Source: a virus. Taken from it: a stretch of 64,000 bases of DNA. Under the pieces are notes generated by a model, which was given only the letters and a program-made list of their open reading frames with translations, made no database searches and had not been told where the DNA came from. This document shows positions 53,511 to 62,052 of this stretch, one piece after another; positions within the stretch are counted from its first letter, which is position 1; every line of letters starts with the position of its first letter. The DNA is taken from positions 1 through 64,000 of IMG/VR virus record IMGVR_UViG_3300037245_003267, one strand, 5' to 3'. The translations under genes were made by a program, and so were the position numbers.

Positions 53511-55181
53511 TCACGATGACGGTGCGACGATCGTCCGGTAGAACAACGCCAGGCGCACCGCGCCGGCCGTGAAGTCGCTGCCGTTGGCGATCAGGCGGAT
53601 CTTGGCCGCGGCCGCGAGCGGGACCGACTTCACGACAGCGGACCCGACCGTGTCGGCAGCGACCGCGACCGCGGCGACCAGGGTCTCCTCGACCTCCTCG
53701 ACCACCTCGAGTGCAAAGAAGCTGGTCTCATCCGCGACAATGCTTTTGGAGGACGTTTCCCTGTTCCAGGTCTCCACCTCAAAGTAATCGCCCGGAACAA
53801 CCTCCACTGGGGAGGATGAGAGGGCCCATCGGCCGTCACGAAGAGTGTCCCGAAGCTCCAAAGCCGGCGCGCCGGACACCACAGCGCCGTTCTTGTAGAT
53901 ATCGACACGCCCGGCTCCCATCCCAGACCCCGCCACGCCGACGATCAGCCGAACTTTGCTGATGTTGGATCCCGCCGGAATCGTGAGTCTGGAGTTGTTC
54001 GTGGCATTGTCATGAAACCCGTCCGTGTCCCAATCCTCTGCGGGATAGGGAATGATCTCATGTGCGTCCGCACCGACGACCAACGGGTCTGTCATGAGTG
54101 CGCGGCAACCTCGAAGCCTCGAAGGGGTCTTCGGCTCCTGCGAGAGGTAGTGAACATCGAAGGACGTGGCGCCCTCGATCAACGTGGTGACCCGCACGCC
54201 CACGCCGAGAAGCTCGCCACCGATCGGCACTTCTATGATGCTGTCCTCGCTCGCGCCGGACAGGGCGGTCATCTCCTCCTCCAGGCCGATCGATCGGAGT
54301 TGGGCGCCGTTCGCCGTGCGCTCCGGGATGCTCTCGATCGCCAGGCTGTCCACGAGGTTGTCGAGGCTCGTGCGGATATCTTCGGCCGAGATTTCGCCGG
54401 TGACGTTGTCGGCGAACAGGCTCGCGATCTCTGCCTGAAGCTGCGCCTTGGTCTTGACGGTCATGTCAGCGATCTCCCAATCTTCCAGGTAGTGGTCGTA
54501 AATGCGGACGTCCTGGATGTCGCCCGTCAGGTTGCGATCGATCGCCTTCGTGGTCGTGTTGACGCGGCCGCCGATGGACCAGAGGTCTTCAACGCCGGAT
54601 ACCGCGAGTTCATCGATGCTGTGGGCCTCGCCATCCTTGAGAACTCCATCAACCCACAACTCGGCCCACCCATCGGTCACGCCGGCGGCGGAGCTCGGCC
54701 TGAACCGGACGATCACCGTGTGCCACTCGTCGTCTCGATAGCCCGGCTGCGGGTTGTCGTCGCGCCATTCGAGTTCGAAGCTGTCCGAGTCTGCAGCGCG
54801 GATGTAGCAGCGAAGCCAGACGATCCATGGATTGACGTTCGCTTCCTCCCATCCGAAGAGGAGCCGTCCGCCGCCACGAGAGATGATCTCCTTCTGCGCG
54901 TCCGTGGTCGGTGCGCCTGGGAACGTCTGCGGGGTCTTGACCCGCGCGGCGAGTGAGATCTCCCCCGTGATCGTGGTGAAGACATCCTCGGGAAACTCGA
55001 TCACGCTGCCGCCCTCGACGCCATCGAAGTCCAACCAGTTGCCTGCTGTCGGGCTATAGGCGCCGGAGCGCCACTGCGGCGGCGTCGTGCCACGGAGGGT
55101 CCCTACGTGTGCCGGCTTGGCAGCGTTCACGGTTGTGGTGCCGCTGCCCTCCGGCATCGTCACGTGGAGCTTGAGAGCCAT
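53511..55181 (-). CDS. LamG-like virion protein (556 aa)
   Basis: Residues about 25-210 have a concanavalin/LamG-like pattern (NWLDFDGVEGGSVIEFPEDV; DDEWHTVIVRFRPSSAAGVT; GWAELWVDGVLKDGEAH; LTGDIQDVRIYDHYLEDWEI). A helical linker (AQLQAEIASLFADNVTGEIS) precedes a beta-rich C-terminal part. Such proteins bind carbohydrate or act as spikes or fibres. The start at 55181 is used rather than 55265 because the longer form would read through the small gene at 55186. Confidence 0.78.
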   Translation of the reverse strand: MALKLHVTMPEGSGTTTVNAAKPAHVGTLRGTTPPQWRSGAYSPTAGNWLDFDGVEGGSVIEFPEDVFTTITGEISLAARVKTPQTFPGAPTTDAQKEIISRGGGRLLFGWEEANVNPWIVWLRCYIRAADSDSFELEWRDDNPQPGYRDDEWHTVIVRFRPSSAAGVTDGWAELWVDGVLKDGEAHSIDELAVSGVEDLWSIGGRVNTTTKAIDRNLTGDIQDVRIYDHYLEDWEIADMTVKTKAQLQAEIASLFADNVTGEISAEDIRTSLDNLVDSLAIESIPERTANGAQLRSIGLEEEMTALSGASEDSIIEVPIGGELLGVGVRVTTLIEGATSFDVHYLSQEPKTPSRLRGCRALMTDPLVVGADAHEIIPYPAEDWDTDGFHDNATNNSRLTIPAGSNISKVRLIVGVAGSGMGAGRVDIYKNGAVVSGAPALELRDTLRDGRWALSSSPVEVVPGDYFEVETWNRETSSKSIVADETSFFALEVVEEVEETLVAAVAVAADTVGSAVVKSVPLAAAAKIRLIANGSDFTAGAVRLALFYRTIVAPSS

Positions 55182-55185
55182 GGGT

Positions 55186-55314
55186 CTACCCGCCTCCGTC
55201 GAACGCGCTCGAGAACGCACTTGAGAATGCACCGGGGGCAGGACCTGTCCCGCCCCCTCGAGCAACCAGCAAGCTGTTGATCGCTGACGAGAAGAAGCTC
55301 AGAACGCGTGCCAT
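55186..55314 (-). CDS. Very small phage protein with SSAFSSAF motif (42 aa)
   Basis: Translation reads MARVLSFFSSAINSLLVARG, then a Gly/Pro linker and GAFSSAFSSAFD, stop TAG. The ATG shares TGATG with the preceding gene. Small proteins of this kind ending in repeated AFSSAF occur beside head and fibre genes in several phages; function unknown. Confidence 0.6.
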   Translation of the reverse strand: MARVLSFFSSAINSLLVARGGGTGPAPGAFSSAFSSAFDGGG

Positions 55315-55577
55315 CAGATGACCGCCCAGATGTTCAGCGCCGTCCCGCCAGACTGGATGGACTTGAACGAACCCGGGTTGATCCCCACGACGACAGGAAG
55401 GGCCGTCCGGGCCACGCCGTTCGTCATCGTGACGTTCAGCGTCCCGGCATTCTCAACGAGCAGGGCGCGGGTGTGGCCCGGCAGCGTTTTCTCGCTGTCC
55501 GGCGCCCCGGTGAACTGCTGGATGAAGTCGTTCGGAAGCGCCACAGAACGGGCATTGCTCAGAGGTCTCTTGGGCAT
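55314..55577 (-). CDS. Small virion-associated protein (87 aa)
   Basis: DSEKTLPGHTRALLVENAGT, then LNVTMTNGVARTALPVVVGI and FKSIQSGGTALNIWAVI: short, beta-rich, like trimeric spike or decoration proteins that begin with a Pro-rich arm. Located between the capsid and LamG-like genes. Starts four bases from the previous stop. Confidence 0.72.
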   Translation of the reverse strand: MPKRPLSNARSVALPNDFIQQFTGAPDSEKTLPGHTRALLVENAGTLNVTMTNGVARTALPVVVGINPGSFKSIQSGGTALNIWAVI

Positions 55578-55580
55578 GGA

Positions 55581-55970
55581 TCACTCCTCGGGGGTCTCGC
55601 CGTCATCACCGGCGCCGGCGTCGGCTTCGGGCTGTGCCGCGGCCGCAGCCACAGTATCGGTTTCTTCCTCGGCCGGCTCCTCGGGATCCGTGGACTCCGG
55701 CTCCTCGGCGAGCGGCGGGGCCTGCCGACCGCGCGGGCCCTTCTTGGCGACCTTCTTCTTGACCACCTTCTTCTTGACCACCTTGGTCTTGGAGCCCTTG
55801 GGCCGGCCCGGGCCACGCTTCTCTTCTTCCTCGTCGTCCACGATGACCAGGAACCTGGCCTCGACCAGCTGCTGCAGCCGGCGAGGGTCCGCGCCGCCCG
55901 ACGCGAACTTGGCCCCACGCGTCTGATCGACACCGTAGAACTTGAAGGGACGGACGACCTGATATGACAT
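55581..55970 (-). CDS. Head-associated protein with AT-hook-like motif (129 aa)
   Basis: The N-terminal 45 residues (YQVVRPFKFYGVDQTRGAKF; LQQLVEARFLVIVDD) match a small head-associated family found next to capsid genes. Then comes KRGPGRPKGSK, an AT-hook-like DNA-binding motif, a Lys-rich tract and an acidic tail with Ala runs. It could contact packaged DNA. GGAGGCGTT precedes the ATG. Confidence 0.7.
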   Translation of the reverse strand: MSYQVVRPFKFYGVDQTRGAKFASGGADPRRLQQLVEARFLVIVDDEEEEKRGPGRPKGSKTKVVKKKVVKKKVAKKGPRGRQAPPLAEEPESTDPEEPAEEETDTVAAAAAQPEADAGAGDDGETPEE

Positions 55971-55986
55971 AACGCCTCCTGAGAGA

Positions 55987-56030
55987 AAGAAAGAAGCCCC
56001 GCCCGGGCGCCAGGCCCAGGCGGGGCGGCA
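55987..56030 (-). terminator. Terminator-like hairpin downstream of the capsid gene
   Basis: GCCCCGCC and GGCGGGGC arms followed on the minus strand by CTTCTTTCTTTCTC. A partial terminator here would make capsid mRNA more abundant than that of downstream tail genes. Confidence 0.65.
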
Positions 56031-56058
56031 ACCCTGCTCTGATTCCCGAGAGCGAGGC

Positions 56059-57048
56059 CTACGACACGATGGTGTAGAACAGCACGCCGCAGTCGGCCGC
56101 GACGACCTTGTGATCGAAGGACATCTCGATCTCGACGCGGTCCGCCTTCAGGTGGTCCATCCGGAACTTGGTGATCCGGCCACCCATGGCGCTCGAACCC
56201 ATCAGGCCGGTCCACGAGAACGTGTAGCCAGCGCTGGGGATCATGATGCCCGGGGTCGGTGCCACGTAGCACAGGAGGGCGTTCTTCCCGCCGATGAAGG
56301 AGTTGGACTCGGTGAGGCCTTCCTTCGCGGCGTTGTAGATGCCCTTCATCACCAGGATCCGATCGATCTCCATCAAGGCCGCGATGGCCTGGAGGGTCAC
56401 GATGGCGGGCGAACCCGGGGTCTGACCGTATTTGATCCGGTCGAGGATGTCCGGGTGGTGCTTCAGCGCCGACCAGACGTGGTACTGGAGGATGAGCGTG
56501 TTGGGCTCGAAGCCGGTGTCCTCGAGCATCGCCCCCTTCTGCGCCTCCACGTTCTCGATCGGGTTGGATGCGGCGTCGTCCCACTGCAGCACCTGGCTGC
56601 CGGTCGGGCCCGAAGCCACGCCCTCGATGTTCGTGTCCCAGATGCCCGTGGTGAAGTACTTCGTGGCCCAATTCGCCTCGCGGCGAATCATGGCCTTCAC
56701 GGAGCACAGCATGACCGCTTCGCGGTCCGGCTGCAGCGGCTCATCGGCGTTCGCACGCCTCTGATCCGGGACGTCGTGGTGGTGGTCCCACTGGTCGCAG
56801 TAGTAGCTCTCGGTCGACACCGTGTAACCGGAGCCGGAGCTCTCGGTCGCGGGCGCCCGCTTCTTCATGTCGTCCCGGTTCCACTCGGCGCGATCGTAGG
56901 TGTAATACAGATCGCTCTGCTTGGAGACCGGGACGTTCGGGAACGCGGCGTCGGCCACGAAACCCGCGGCCGCCTGCATGTAGGCGACCGACAGGGTGCT
57001 CAGCGGCCGATTGACATGAACGTCACTCGGGGTGGGCTGGGTGGGCAT
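56059..57048 (-). CDS. Major capsid protein (329 aa)
   Basis: NRPLSTLSVAYMQAAAGFVA opening, then ADAAFPNVPVSKQSDLYYTY, KKRAPATESSGSGYTVSTES, MIRREANWATKYFTTGIWDT, PNTLILQYHVWSALKHHPDI and RITKFRMDHLKADRVEIEMS. This pattern matches a major capsid family of siphophages related to E-protein or HK97-like folds; the late MIPSAGYTFSWTG is family-typical. It follows scaffold and decoration genes, and a hairpin follows its stop. Confidence 0.87.
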   Translation of the reverse strand: MPTQPTPSDVHVNRPLSTLSVAYMQAAAGFVADAAFPNVPVSKQSDLYYTYDRAEWNRDDMKKRAPATESSGSGYTVSTESYYCDQWDHHHDVPDQRRANADEPLQPDREAVMLCSVKAMIRREANWATKYFTTGIWDTNIEGVASGPTGSQVLQWDDAASNPIENVEAQKGAMLEDTGFEPNTLILQYHVWSALKHHPDILDRIKYGQTPGSPAIVTLQAIAALMEIDRILVMKGIYNAAKEGLTESNSFIGGKNALLCYVAPTPGIMIPSAGYTFSWTGLMGSSAMGGRITKFRMDHLKADRVEIEMSFDHKVVAADCGVLFYTIVS

Positions 57049-57108
57049 GATTCATTGTCCTCCGTGCTGGTTGTTGTCTCGTTGACCGAACTCGACAGAT
57101 GTCGTCGC

Positions 57109-57477
57109 CTACGGGGCGACGTACTGCGAGATCAGGACCAACTCGAAGATCTGCCCGTCCACGGCCGCCTCGTTGGCGGTGCCCCAGACTGCGTCCCCGG
57201 ATCCAGCCGTCACCAGACGGCCGGTGGTGGCCTCCGGGGTGACCTTGGCGTCGACGGCGATGATGTCGCCCGCCAGCGCCTTGGTCGACCCGGCGATGAC
57301 CACCCGGCCCGGGCGGCCGACCGCCGCGGGCTTGTCGGACAGAATGCCCACGCCAGACTCACCAGCACCCGCGAGGGCCAGCACGCCGCTCGACTTCTTG
57401 ACGGCGCAGAACTGGTAGCTGCTGAGATCGGCACCGGCGGGCAGGCTGATCGCCTGTTCTCCCTGAACTGTTGCCAT
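57109..57477 (-). CDS. Head decoration protein, DUF2190-like (122 aa)
   Basis: ISLPAGADLSSYQFCAVKKS, then SGVGILSDKPAAVGRPGRVV and ALAGDIIAVDAKVTPEATTG: the DUF2190-type beta-rich decoration family, which trimerises on the capsid surface. Position directly before the capsid gene agrees. AAGGAGCAGAGTC precedes the ATG. Confidence 0.8.
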   Translation of the reverse strand: MATVQGEQAISLPAGADLSSYQFCAVKKSSGVLALAGAGESGVGILSDKPAAVGRPGRVVIAGSTKALAGDIIAVDAKVTPEATTGRLVTAGSGDAVWGTANEAAVDGQIFELVLISQYVAP

Positions 57478-57549
57478 GACTCTGCTCCTTGAAGTGTTTC
57501 TCTCGGTCAGGCTGTCATCGCCGCCGCCACTGACGTCCCGCCGTCCGGT

Positions 57550-58272
57550 CTACCGCGTCGGGGCACCGACGTTGCGCGCCATGCGCTGCGTCTCGTGCTC
57601 CGCGTAGAGCTTCCTCCCGGCCTCGGTGTCGAGCACGTCGGAGAACGCCTTCTCGAAGCTGACGCCCTTCTTCTCGGCGAGCGCGGTCGCCATCTTGTTG
57701 AGCTCCTTCTCGGCGTCGCCCTCGGCCGCCACGGTGGTGCCGATGCGCGTGAGCGCCGTGGCCATCTCGGTGTTCTGGGCCTTGAGGATCGCCAGCACCG
57801 CGTCGCGGTCCTCGGCCTTCTCGATGGTGCTGACCACGCGGAGGAGACGCACCTTGGCGGTGGTCTCGCCCGGGAGGGCGGCGAACTCGGTCTCGGCGCG
57901 CTTCTCGAACTCGAGCCCCTCGCGGGTCTCGCGCTCGGCCTTGGCGATCTCGCGGTCGTGATCGCGGTCCCTGGCCATCTTCACCAGGCGGGGATCGTCC
58001 GACTTGCGGAACTCGGTCCCGTCCTTGTCGGTGAAGACCACCGGGTCCTTGGCCTTGGCGAGCTCCTCGGCCTGGTCGAGGTCGCGCTTGCGCGAGTCCG
58101 CGTCGGCCTTCAGGAACGCCTCCTGGCCGGTTTCGTCGAGGCTGGCCAGGTGGGCCTTCTCGATGTCGGTCATGGCCGCCAGCGCGGTCGCAGCGACCAG
58201 GCGCTTCTCGAGATCGGCGATCTTGGTGTCCGCGTCGCTCGGGGTGGCGCCCTTCGGGGTCGGGTTGGGCAT
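57550..58272 (-). CDS. Internal in-frame scaffold protein (240 aa)
   Basis: An ATG at 58272 has AAGGAGGGATCC directly upstream, as strong as any start in the window, and opens PNPTPKGATPSDADTKIADL. It lies exactly where the His-rich domain ends and the coiled-coil region begins. Nested scaffolds made from an internal start are known for lambda C/Nu3. I infer the same here: a long form and an excess of short scaffold. Confidence 0.7.
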   Translation of the reverse strand: MPNPTPKGATPSDADTKIADLEKRLVAATALAAMTDIEKAHLASLDETGQEAFLKADADSRKRDLDQAEELAKAKDPVVFTDKDGTEFRKSDDPRLVKMARDRDHDREIAKAERETREGLEFEKRAETEFAALPGETTAKVRLLRVVSTIEKAEDRDAVLAILKAQNTEMATALTRIGTTVAAEGDAEKELNKMATALAEKKGVSFEKAFSDVLDTEAGRKLYAEHETQRMARNVGAPTR

Positions 58273-58965
58273 GGATCCCTCCTTGGGGTCGGGGTCTGCG
58301 TCTTGGGCGACTTCCGCCCCTGACTTGGACAATGCGAGCTCCCCCTCGGCCGGAAGCATTGCTCCCAGCTCCAGGGCCACCGCCCGCGACGTGATGTGCT
58401 TGGCGACCTCGGCTCCCGCCTTGGTGTCACCGTGTTCCCTGATCGCGTCCCGAAGGTCGGCCTTCGTGACGATTGCGTAGCTGCCGTCCTTGCGGGCCAC
58501 GCCGGCTTCGGCCAGGCGCTTCCGCTCGTCGGGGTCGAAGGCGCGCTTCATGACGTCCTCGCGCATCAAGACCGTGAGGGTCTTCTCCTCGAGGATGCTG
58601 TGCGTGTGGCCCTCGTTCACGGCGATGGTGAGCGACCCGTCCGTGTTCCGGACCCAGGCGTGGGAGTGCCCGTATTCGCTGCCGGGGTCGCTCTCGTAGG
58701 ACGTGTGGCCACCGTCCGACTGGTAGGCGTCGTCGTCGATGATGTGCTGGTGGCCACCCTCCACGCTGGTGAGCTTGACCCGCTTCGCCACGTGCGTCTC
58801 TTCGTCCTCGTCGTCGTCCTTGTCGGCCTCCGCCTCGGCGGCTTTCATGGCCTTCATGATCACCGCGGCCGCAGGCTCCTGCACCGGCACGTCGCAGATG
58901 GTCACTTCCTCGAGCACCCACTTGTCGAAGGCCACAGGCTTCTTGGCGACTGATACTCGACCCAT
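57550..58965 (-). CDS. Head maturation/scaffold polyprotein (471 aa)
   Basis: The N-terminal 240 residues (VAFDKWVLEEVTICDVPVQE; VEGGHQHIIDDDAYQSDGGH; HSHAWVRNTDGSLTIAVNEG) have His-rich strands found in phage head proteins next to XkdF-like proteases. The C-terminal 240 residues are charged coiled-coil helix (IADLEKRLVAATALAAMTDI; KMARDRDHDREIAKAERETR), as in scaffolds. A strong internal start at 58272 would give the helical part alone. AAGGAGGCTGCGTA precedes the first ATG. Confidence 0.78.
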   Translation of the reverse strand: MGRVSVAKKPVAFDKWVLEEVTICDVPVQEPAAAVIMKAMKAAEAEADKDDDEDEETHVAKRVKLTSVEGGHQHIIDDDAYQSDGGHTSYESDPGSEYGHSHAWVRNTDGSLTIAVNEGHTHSILEEKTLTVLMREDVMKRAFDPDERKRLAEAGVARKDGSYAIVTKADLRDAIREHGDTKAGAEVAKHITSRAVALELGAMLPAEGELALSKSGAEVAQDADPDPKEGSMPNPTPKGATPSDADTKIADLEKRLVAATALAAMTDIEKAHLASLDETGQEAFLKADADSRKRDLDQAEELAKAKDPVVFTDKDGTEFRKSDDPRLVKMARDRDHDREIAKAERETREGLEFEKRAETEFAALPGETTAKVRLLRVVSTIEKAEDRDAVLAILKAQNTEMATALTRIGTTVAAEGDAEKELNKMATALAEKKGVSFEKAFSDVLDTEAGRKLYAEHETQRMARNVGAPTR

Positions 58966-59414
58966 TACGCAGCCTCCTTTGTCATCGGCTTGGTGCTGAA
59001 GAGCTTCCCGCCGATCGAGAAGGCGGCGTATTCTCCGCTCTCGACCTTGCTCAGGATCTCCTCGCGGCAGTCCTCGTCCGGCTTCCACCCGACCATCAGC
59101 CCGGTGATCCGACTCTGCACGCCCATCGCCTTGGCGATCTCGGTGGTGAGCGGGAAGGCGAAGATCACCGTTCCGCGCTTCACCACCTCTTTCGTCTCCG
59201 GGTCCTTGCGATGCATCTCACCGCCAGTCCGCAAGGTCTCCATGAAGACCGCCGAGCCGCTGAGCATCTCATCCTCGGGGATGTGGTGCTTCTGCAGATC
59301 GATGTAGGGCTCGCCGTTCACGTTGCAGGCGATCGCCCAACCGAAGACGATCCCGAGGCCGCGATGGGCCTTGGCCACCGGGATCGACTTGGTGAAGGTC
59401 ACTTCCTTGGGCAT
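58965..59414 (-). CDS. XkdF-like prohead protease (149 aa)
   Basis: GLGIVFGWAIACNVNGEPYI, then DLQKHHIPEDEMLSGSAVFM and GTVIFAFPLTTEIAKAMGVQ with ITGLMVGWKPDEDC and YAAFSIGGKLFSTKPM: the XkdF domain pattern, a putative serine protease of phage heads. FSIGG carries the candidate serine. It would process the head proteins, including the scaffold encoded next, whose ATG shares TAATG-type overlap at 58965. Confidence 0.82.
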   Translation of the reverse strand: MPKEVTFTKSIPVAKAHRGLGIVFGWAIACNVNGEPYIDLQKHHIPEDEMLSGSAVFMETLRTGGEMHRKDPETKEVVKRGTVIFAFPLTTEIAKAMGVQSRITGLMVGWKPDEDCREEILSKVESGEYAAFSIGGKLFSTKPMTKEAA

Positions 59415-59420
59415 GGTCGC

Positions 59421-60047
59421 TTAGGCGGCGACGCCGCGCTCCACGTAGAGGATCTCGACGGTGCCGGTGACGGTCGCGACGGCGGTTCCGGTGGTGACCG
59501 GGGACGAGCCGTTCAGATAGACCTTGTTGTCCGCTGCGGCGGTCTTCGCCACGACGCCGATGGCCGCGGCCACCGCGCCCTTGACCGTGCCGGTCGCGCC
59601 CGCGCCGACGCCGTCGATCTTCTGGCAGAGGTCGTCCTCGCTCGCGTTGGAGAAGTCGGTCGACGCGGTCGGGACCGTGCCAATGGCGATGTCCAGCGAT
59701 GTGAGCACGTCGGTGGCGAAGCCGGCCATGGTGACCGCCAGGTCCACGACCGCGCCCAGGATGAGGATGTTCGTGTTGGCGAAGGTGGCCAGGAGGAGAT
59801 CGCCGTAGTTCTCGGTCGAGATCATTTCGAGCTCGGCGGCCGTCAGCGTGAGGATGGCACGCTTGATCGGCTGCGCCTGCTCGGTGAGCGCGACCAGCCC
59901 GGCCGTGTTCGGGGTGACGGCCGCCGCCTCCTCGACCACCGAACCGAGGATCTTCGAGCCTGACGCCAGGTCCGCGCCGGCCGCCAGCGTGCTGCCCGCT
60001 CCGATCTCGTGGTTCTCGAGCAGGGACTTCGTCTTGGACTTGTGCAT
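59421..60047 (-). CDS. Head-associated protein, Ala/Thr-rich (208 aa)
   Basis: An N-terminal polar region (LLENHEIGAGSTLAAGADLA), then helices (AQPIKRAILTLTAAELEMIS) and Ala, Val and Thr-rich strands (GTVKGAVAAAIGVVAKTAAA). It lies between the MuF-like and protease genes. Low in aromatic residues. Perhaps a virion or decoration component; no family recognised. Confidence 0.72.
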   Translation of the reverse strand: MHKSKTKSLLENHEIGAGSTLAAGADLASGSKILGSVVEEAAAVTPNTAGLVALTEQAQPIKRAILTLTAAELEMISTENYGDLLLATFANTNILILGAVVDLAVTMAGFATDVLTSLDIAIGTVPTASTDFSNASEDDLCQKIDGVGAGATGTVKGAVAAAIGVVAKTAAADNKVYLNGSSPVTTGTAVATVTGTVEILYVERGVAA

Positions 60048-60074
60048 CAGGCGCTCCTCCGTTGGGGGGGTGTG

Positions 60075-61052
60075 TTACGCAACGAGGTCGGCGACGGCAG
60101 CCGAAGTGCGAACGCGGGTCCCAACGGCGCAGCGGCATTCGATCACGTCTGCGGCGGGTGCGAGCTCGTCCCCTGGGTAACGCAGGTCGTTCCCCAGGCC
60201 GCTCGTAAATGGGACCCCCCATGGACGCTTCTGACCATGCATTGCCTTGTGACTCCCGCGGACTCTTTCGTCCTTCGCCGTGTTCCATTCTCGGATCAGC
60301 TGGTCGAGCGAGATGTCACCGCTGTCGATCGCCTGCTGGAAGGCCGCCTCGTTTCCTGCGTTCACCGCGTGGAGCGCTTCGGTCCTTGCGATGACCTCTG
60401 AGCGCTGCTTCAGGAGGCCTTCCCGATAGCGCGCTACCATCATCTCAATCTGATTCTCGGTCAAGGGCCTCTTCGTTACGATCGCCTGCCGAAGCGTGCG
60501 GTCGAAACGCTTATCCCGGAGCCCGCGCGTGAGCGCTTGCGCGGAGTTCGTTTCGAGCATCCTCCTAAAGTTCTCTGCTGCAAGGACTTGCTTCCGCGTC
60601 AGGCCGATGGCCCCGCGGAAGTCTCGCGCGACCGCTCTCGGATTCCGCCCCTCGGAAATTCCCCGAATTAACGCCTCCCGCGAAGCCTGCCTCTGACGGT
60701 CGGTGAACTCCTGGATGAACCGGAGGCGGTTTTGGCGCATCCAAGCGACCGCCCGCGGGTTGCTCCCATCGAAATCAAAGGCAATTTCCACCAGGCCATC
60801 GATGAACTTCGAAACGTCCTTGGCCGACCCGATGTAGGCCGACGTGATCTCGTTGGCGAGGGTGGCCGCGGCGGCCTCCACGAGACGGATGGCCTCGTAG
60901 GGACGGCCCTCGGCGATCAGGCGCTCGATCAGCGCGATGGGGGCGGCTTCGGTGAGCTTGCGGACGATCGCGCGGAAGCGGTCGCGGACCTTTCCCTCGT
61001 AGCGATTGATGATCCGGTTGACGTCTTCTTCGCCGTATTCGACCCAGGGCAT
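60075..61052 (-). CDS. Head morphogenesis protein, MuF/SPP1 gp7-like (325 aa)
   Basis: The C-terminal third has the MuF signature: IARTEALHAVNAGNEAAFQQ, then REWNTAKDERVRGSHKAMHG, LRYPGDELAPAADVIECRC. The helical N-terminal part (RYEGKVRDRFRAIVRKLTEA) contacts portal. Such proteins enter the capsid with portal and are needed for DNA ejection or head size. GGAGGCCTCC precedes the ATG. Confidence 0.87.
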   Translation of the reverse strand: MPWVEYGEEDVNRIINRYEGKVRDRFRAIVRKLTEAAPIALIERLIAEGRPYEAIRLVEAAAATLANEITSAYIGSAKDVSKFIDGLVEIAFDFDGSNPRAVAWMRQNRLRFIQEFTDRQRQASREALIRGISEGRNPRAVARDFRGAIGLTRKQVLAAENFRRMLETNSAQALTRGLRDKRFDRTLRQAIVTKRPLTENQIEMMVARYREGLLKQRSEVIARTEALHAVNAGNEAAFQQAIDSGDISLDQLIREWNTAKDERVRGSHKAMHGQKRPWGVPFTSGLGNDLRYPGDELAPAADVIECRCAVGTRVRTSAAVADLVA

Positions 61053-61061
61053 GGAGGCCTC

Positions 61062-61433
61062 CTACGCGCGGATCTGGCAGGTGTAGGTGGCGATCGCGGG
61101 GTCGCGCTCGACCCGGACCACCCGGTAGGTCGTGCCCTCGGCCGTCAGGGAGTCGCCGGGCTTCGGGACCGTGTCGCCGAGCGGCTTGGCCAGGATCAGG
61201 GCCTTCTTGTCGCCGATCTCCGCCAGGCCGAACCCGACCTGGCGCTCGGTGTAGACGTCGATGATCCCCTCGCAGGGCACGTCCACGGTGGTTGGGTCCG
61301 TGCCAGCGAGGGGGTCGGACACGCTGCGGGTCCCCGGCGTGATGCTCTTGAGGGTCATGGAAACCAGCTGGCCAGCGAACGCGCTGCCGATCAGGTCCTG
61401 GAACTTGACGCCGAACAGGTCGTTGCTGGCCAT
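61062..61433 (-). CDS. Head-neck associated protein (123 aa)
   Basis: FQDLIGSAFAGQLVSMTLKS, then EGIIDVYTERQVGFGLAEIG and LTAEGTTYRVVRVERDPAIA resemble a small beta-barrel-type head-tail joining protein (GTA- and HK97-type connectors often contain KALILAK...PGD). Located between the adaptor and MuF-like genes. Role inferred from position. Confidence 0.7.
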   Translation of the reverse strand: MASNDLFGVKFQDLIGSAFAGQLVSMTLKSITPGTRSVSDPLAGTDPTTVDVPCEGIIDVYTERQVGFGLAEIGDKKALILAKPLGDTVPKPGDSLTAEGTTYRVVRVERDPAIATYTCQIRA

Positions 61434-61444
61434 GCTTGTTGTCC

Positions 61445-61603
61445 TCAGTCTTCCTCGGCGTCAAGGCTGGTGACGAGCACCCCCTTGTCATCAATCCGTG
61501 CCGGGCAGATTTCCTGGAACCACCTCTGGGCTTCAGAACGCTCCTTCTCGAGGCTTGGCCCAGGACAGAAGTGCGGGTCGTCGATGATGAATCTGTCTTC
61601 CAT
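61445..61603 (-). CDS. Very small acidic protein (52 aa)
   Basis: Translation reads MEDRFIIDDPHFCPGPSLEK, continuing to QRWFQEICPARIDDK and VLVTSLDAEED, stop TGA. ATG shares TGATG with the preceding gene, consistent with translational coupling. Two Cys and several aromatics; unknown function. Confidence 0.62.
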   Translation of the reverse strand: MEDRFIIDDPHFCPGPSLEKERSEAQRWFQEICPARIDDKGVLVTSLDAEED

Positions 61604-61827
61604 CACGCGCCCCCTTGTTCCGGCTGCTTCTCGCCCGCGGGCTCGATGGACAGGGAATGCACCTCCATCTCGATGCGAACCCTCGGAAATTCGTGGAGCC
61701 GCATCACGACTTCGGCCGAGTAGGCGACGAGCTCCACTTCGGAACCGTCCTCGAGAACAGCGAACACCGTCTGTTCTCCATGGATCGCCTTCCCGACAAT
61801 CTTCGCCGTCGTGGCAAGTGGTGGCAT
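61603..61827 (-). CDS. Small beta-rich protein (74 aa)
   Basis: TAKIVGKAIHGEQTVFAVLE, then DGSEVELVAYSAEVVMRLHE: a short strand-rich protein ending in an acidic, Gly-rich tail. GGGGGAGCG precedes the ATG at 61827; a longer frame opens further upstream but is not protein-like. Unknown function; lies between adaptor and connector genes. Confidence 0.64.
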   Translation of the reverse strand: MPPLATTAKIVGKAIHGEQTVFAVLEDGSEVELVAYSAEVVMRLHEFPRVRIEMEVHSLSIEPAGEKQPEQGGA

Positions 61828-61835
61828 CGCTCCCC

Positions 61836-62042
61836 CTATCCCCCGGTGTCCTCGGAGGTCTTCAGGTCCACGAAATCCACCAGGAGCTCCAGGAGCACCG
61901 TGGTGCGCTTCTCCGGGCGGAAGCGGATGTCGAGGCCCTTCGCCATCACCTCCACGGTCTTCCCGTCTTCGAAGACGAGCTCCACCTTGGTCTCGTGGGG
62001 CATTACCCCGCCCGTCATTCTGATCTTCGGAATCTCCGGCAT
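61836..62042 (-). CDS. Small protein of unknown function (68 aa)
   Basis: PEIPKIRMTGGVMPHETKVE, then LVFEDGKTVEVMAKGLDIRF and LLELLVDFVDLKTSED: strands with a basic middle. AGGAGGTGCTCA precedes the ATG at 62042. Translationally close to its neighbours. Similar in strand pattern to the next gene product, so the two may be distant duplicates. Confidence 0.66.
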   Translation of the reverse strand: MPEIPKIRMTGGVMPHETKVELVFEDGKTVEVMAKGLDIRFRPEKRTTVLLELLVDFVDLKTSEDTGG

Positions 62043-62052
62043 TGAGCACCTC

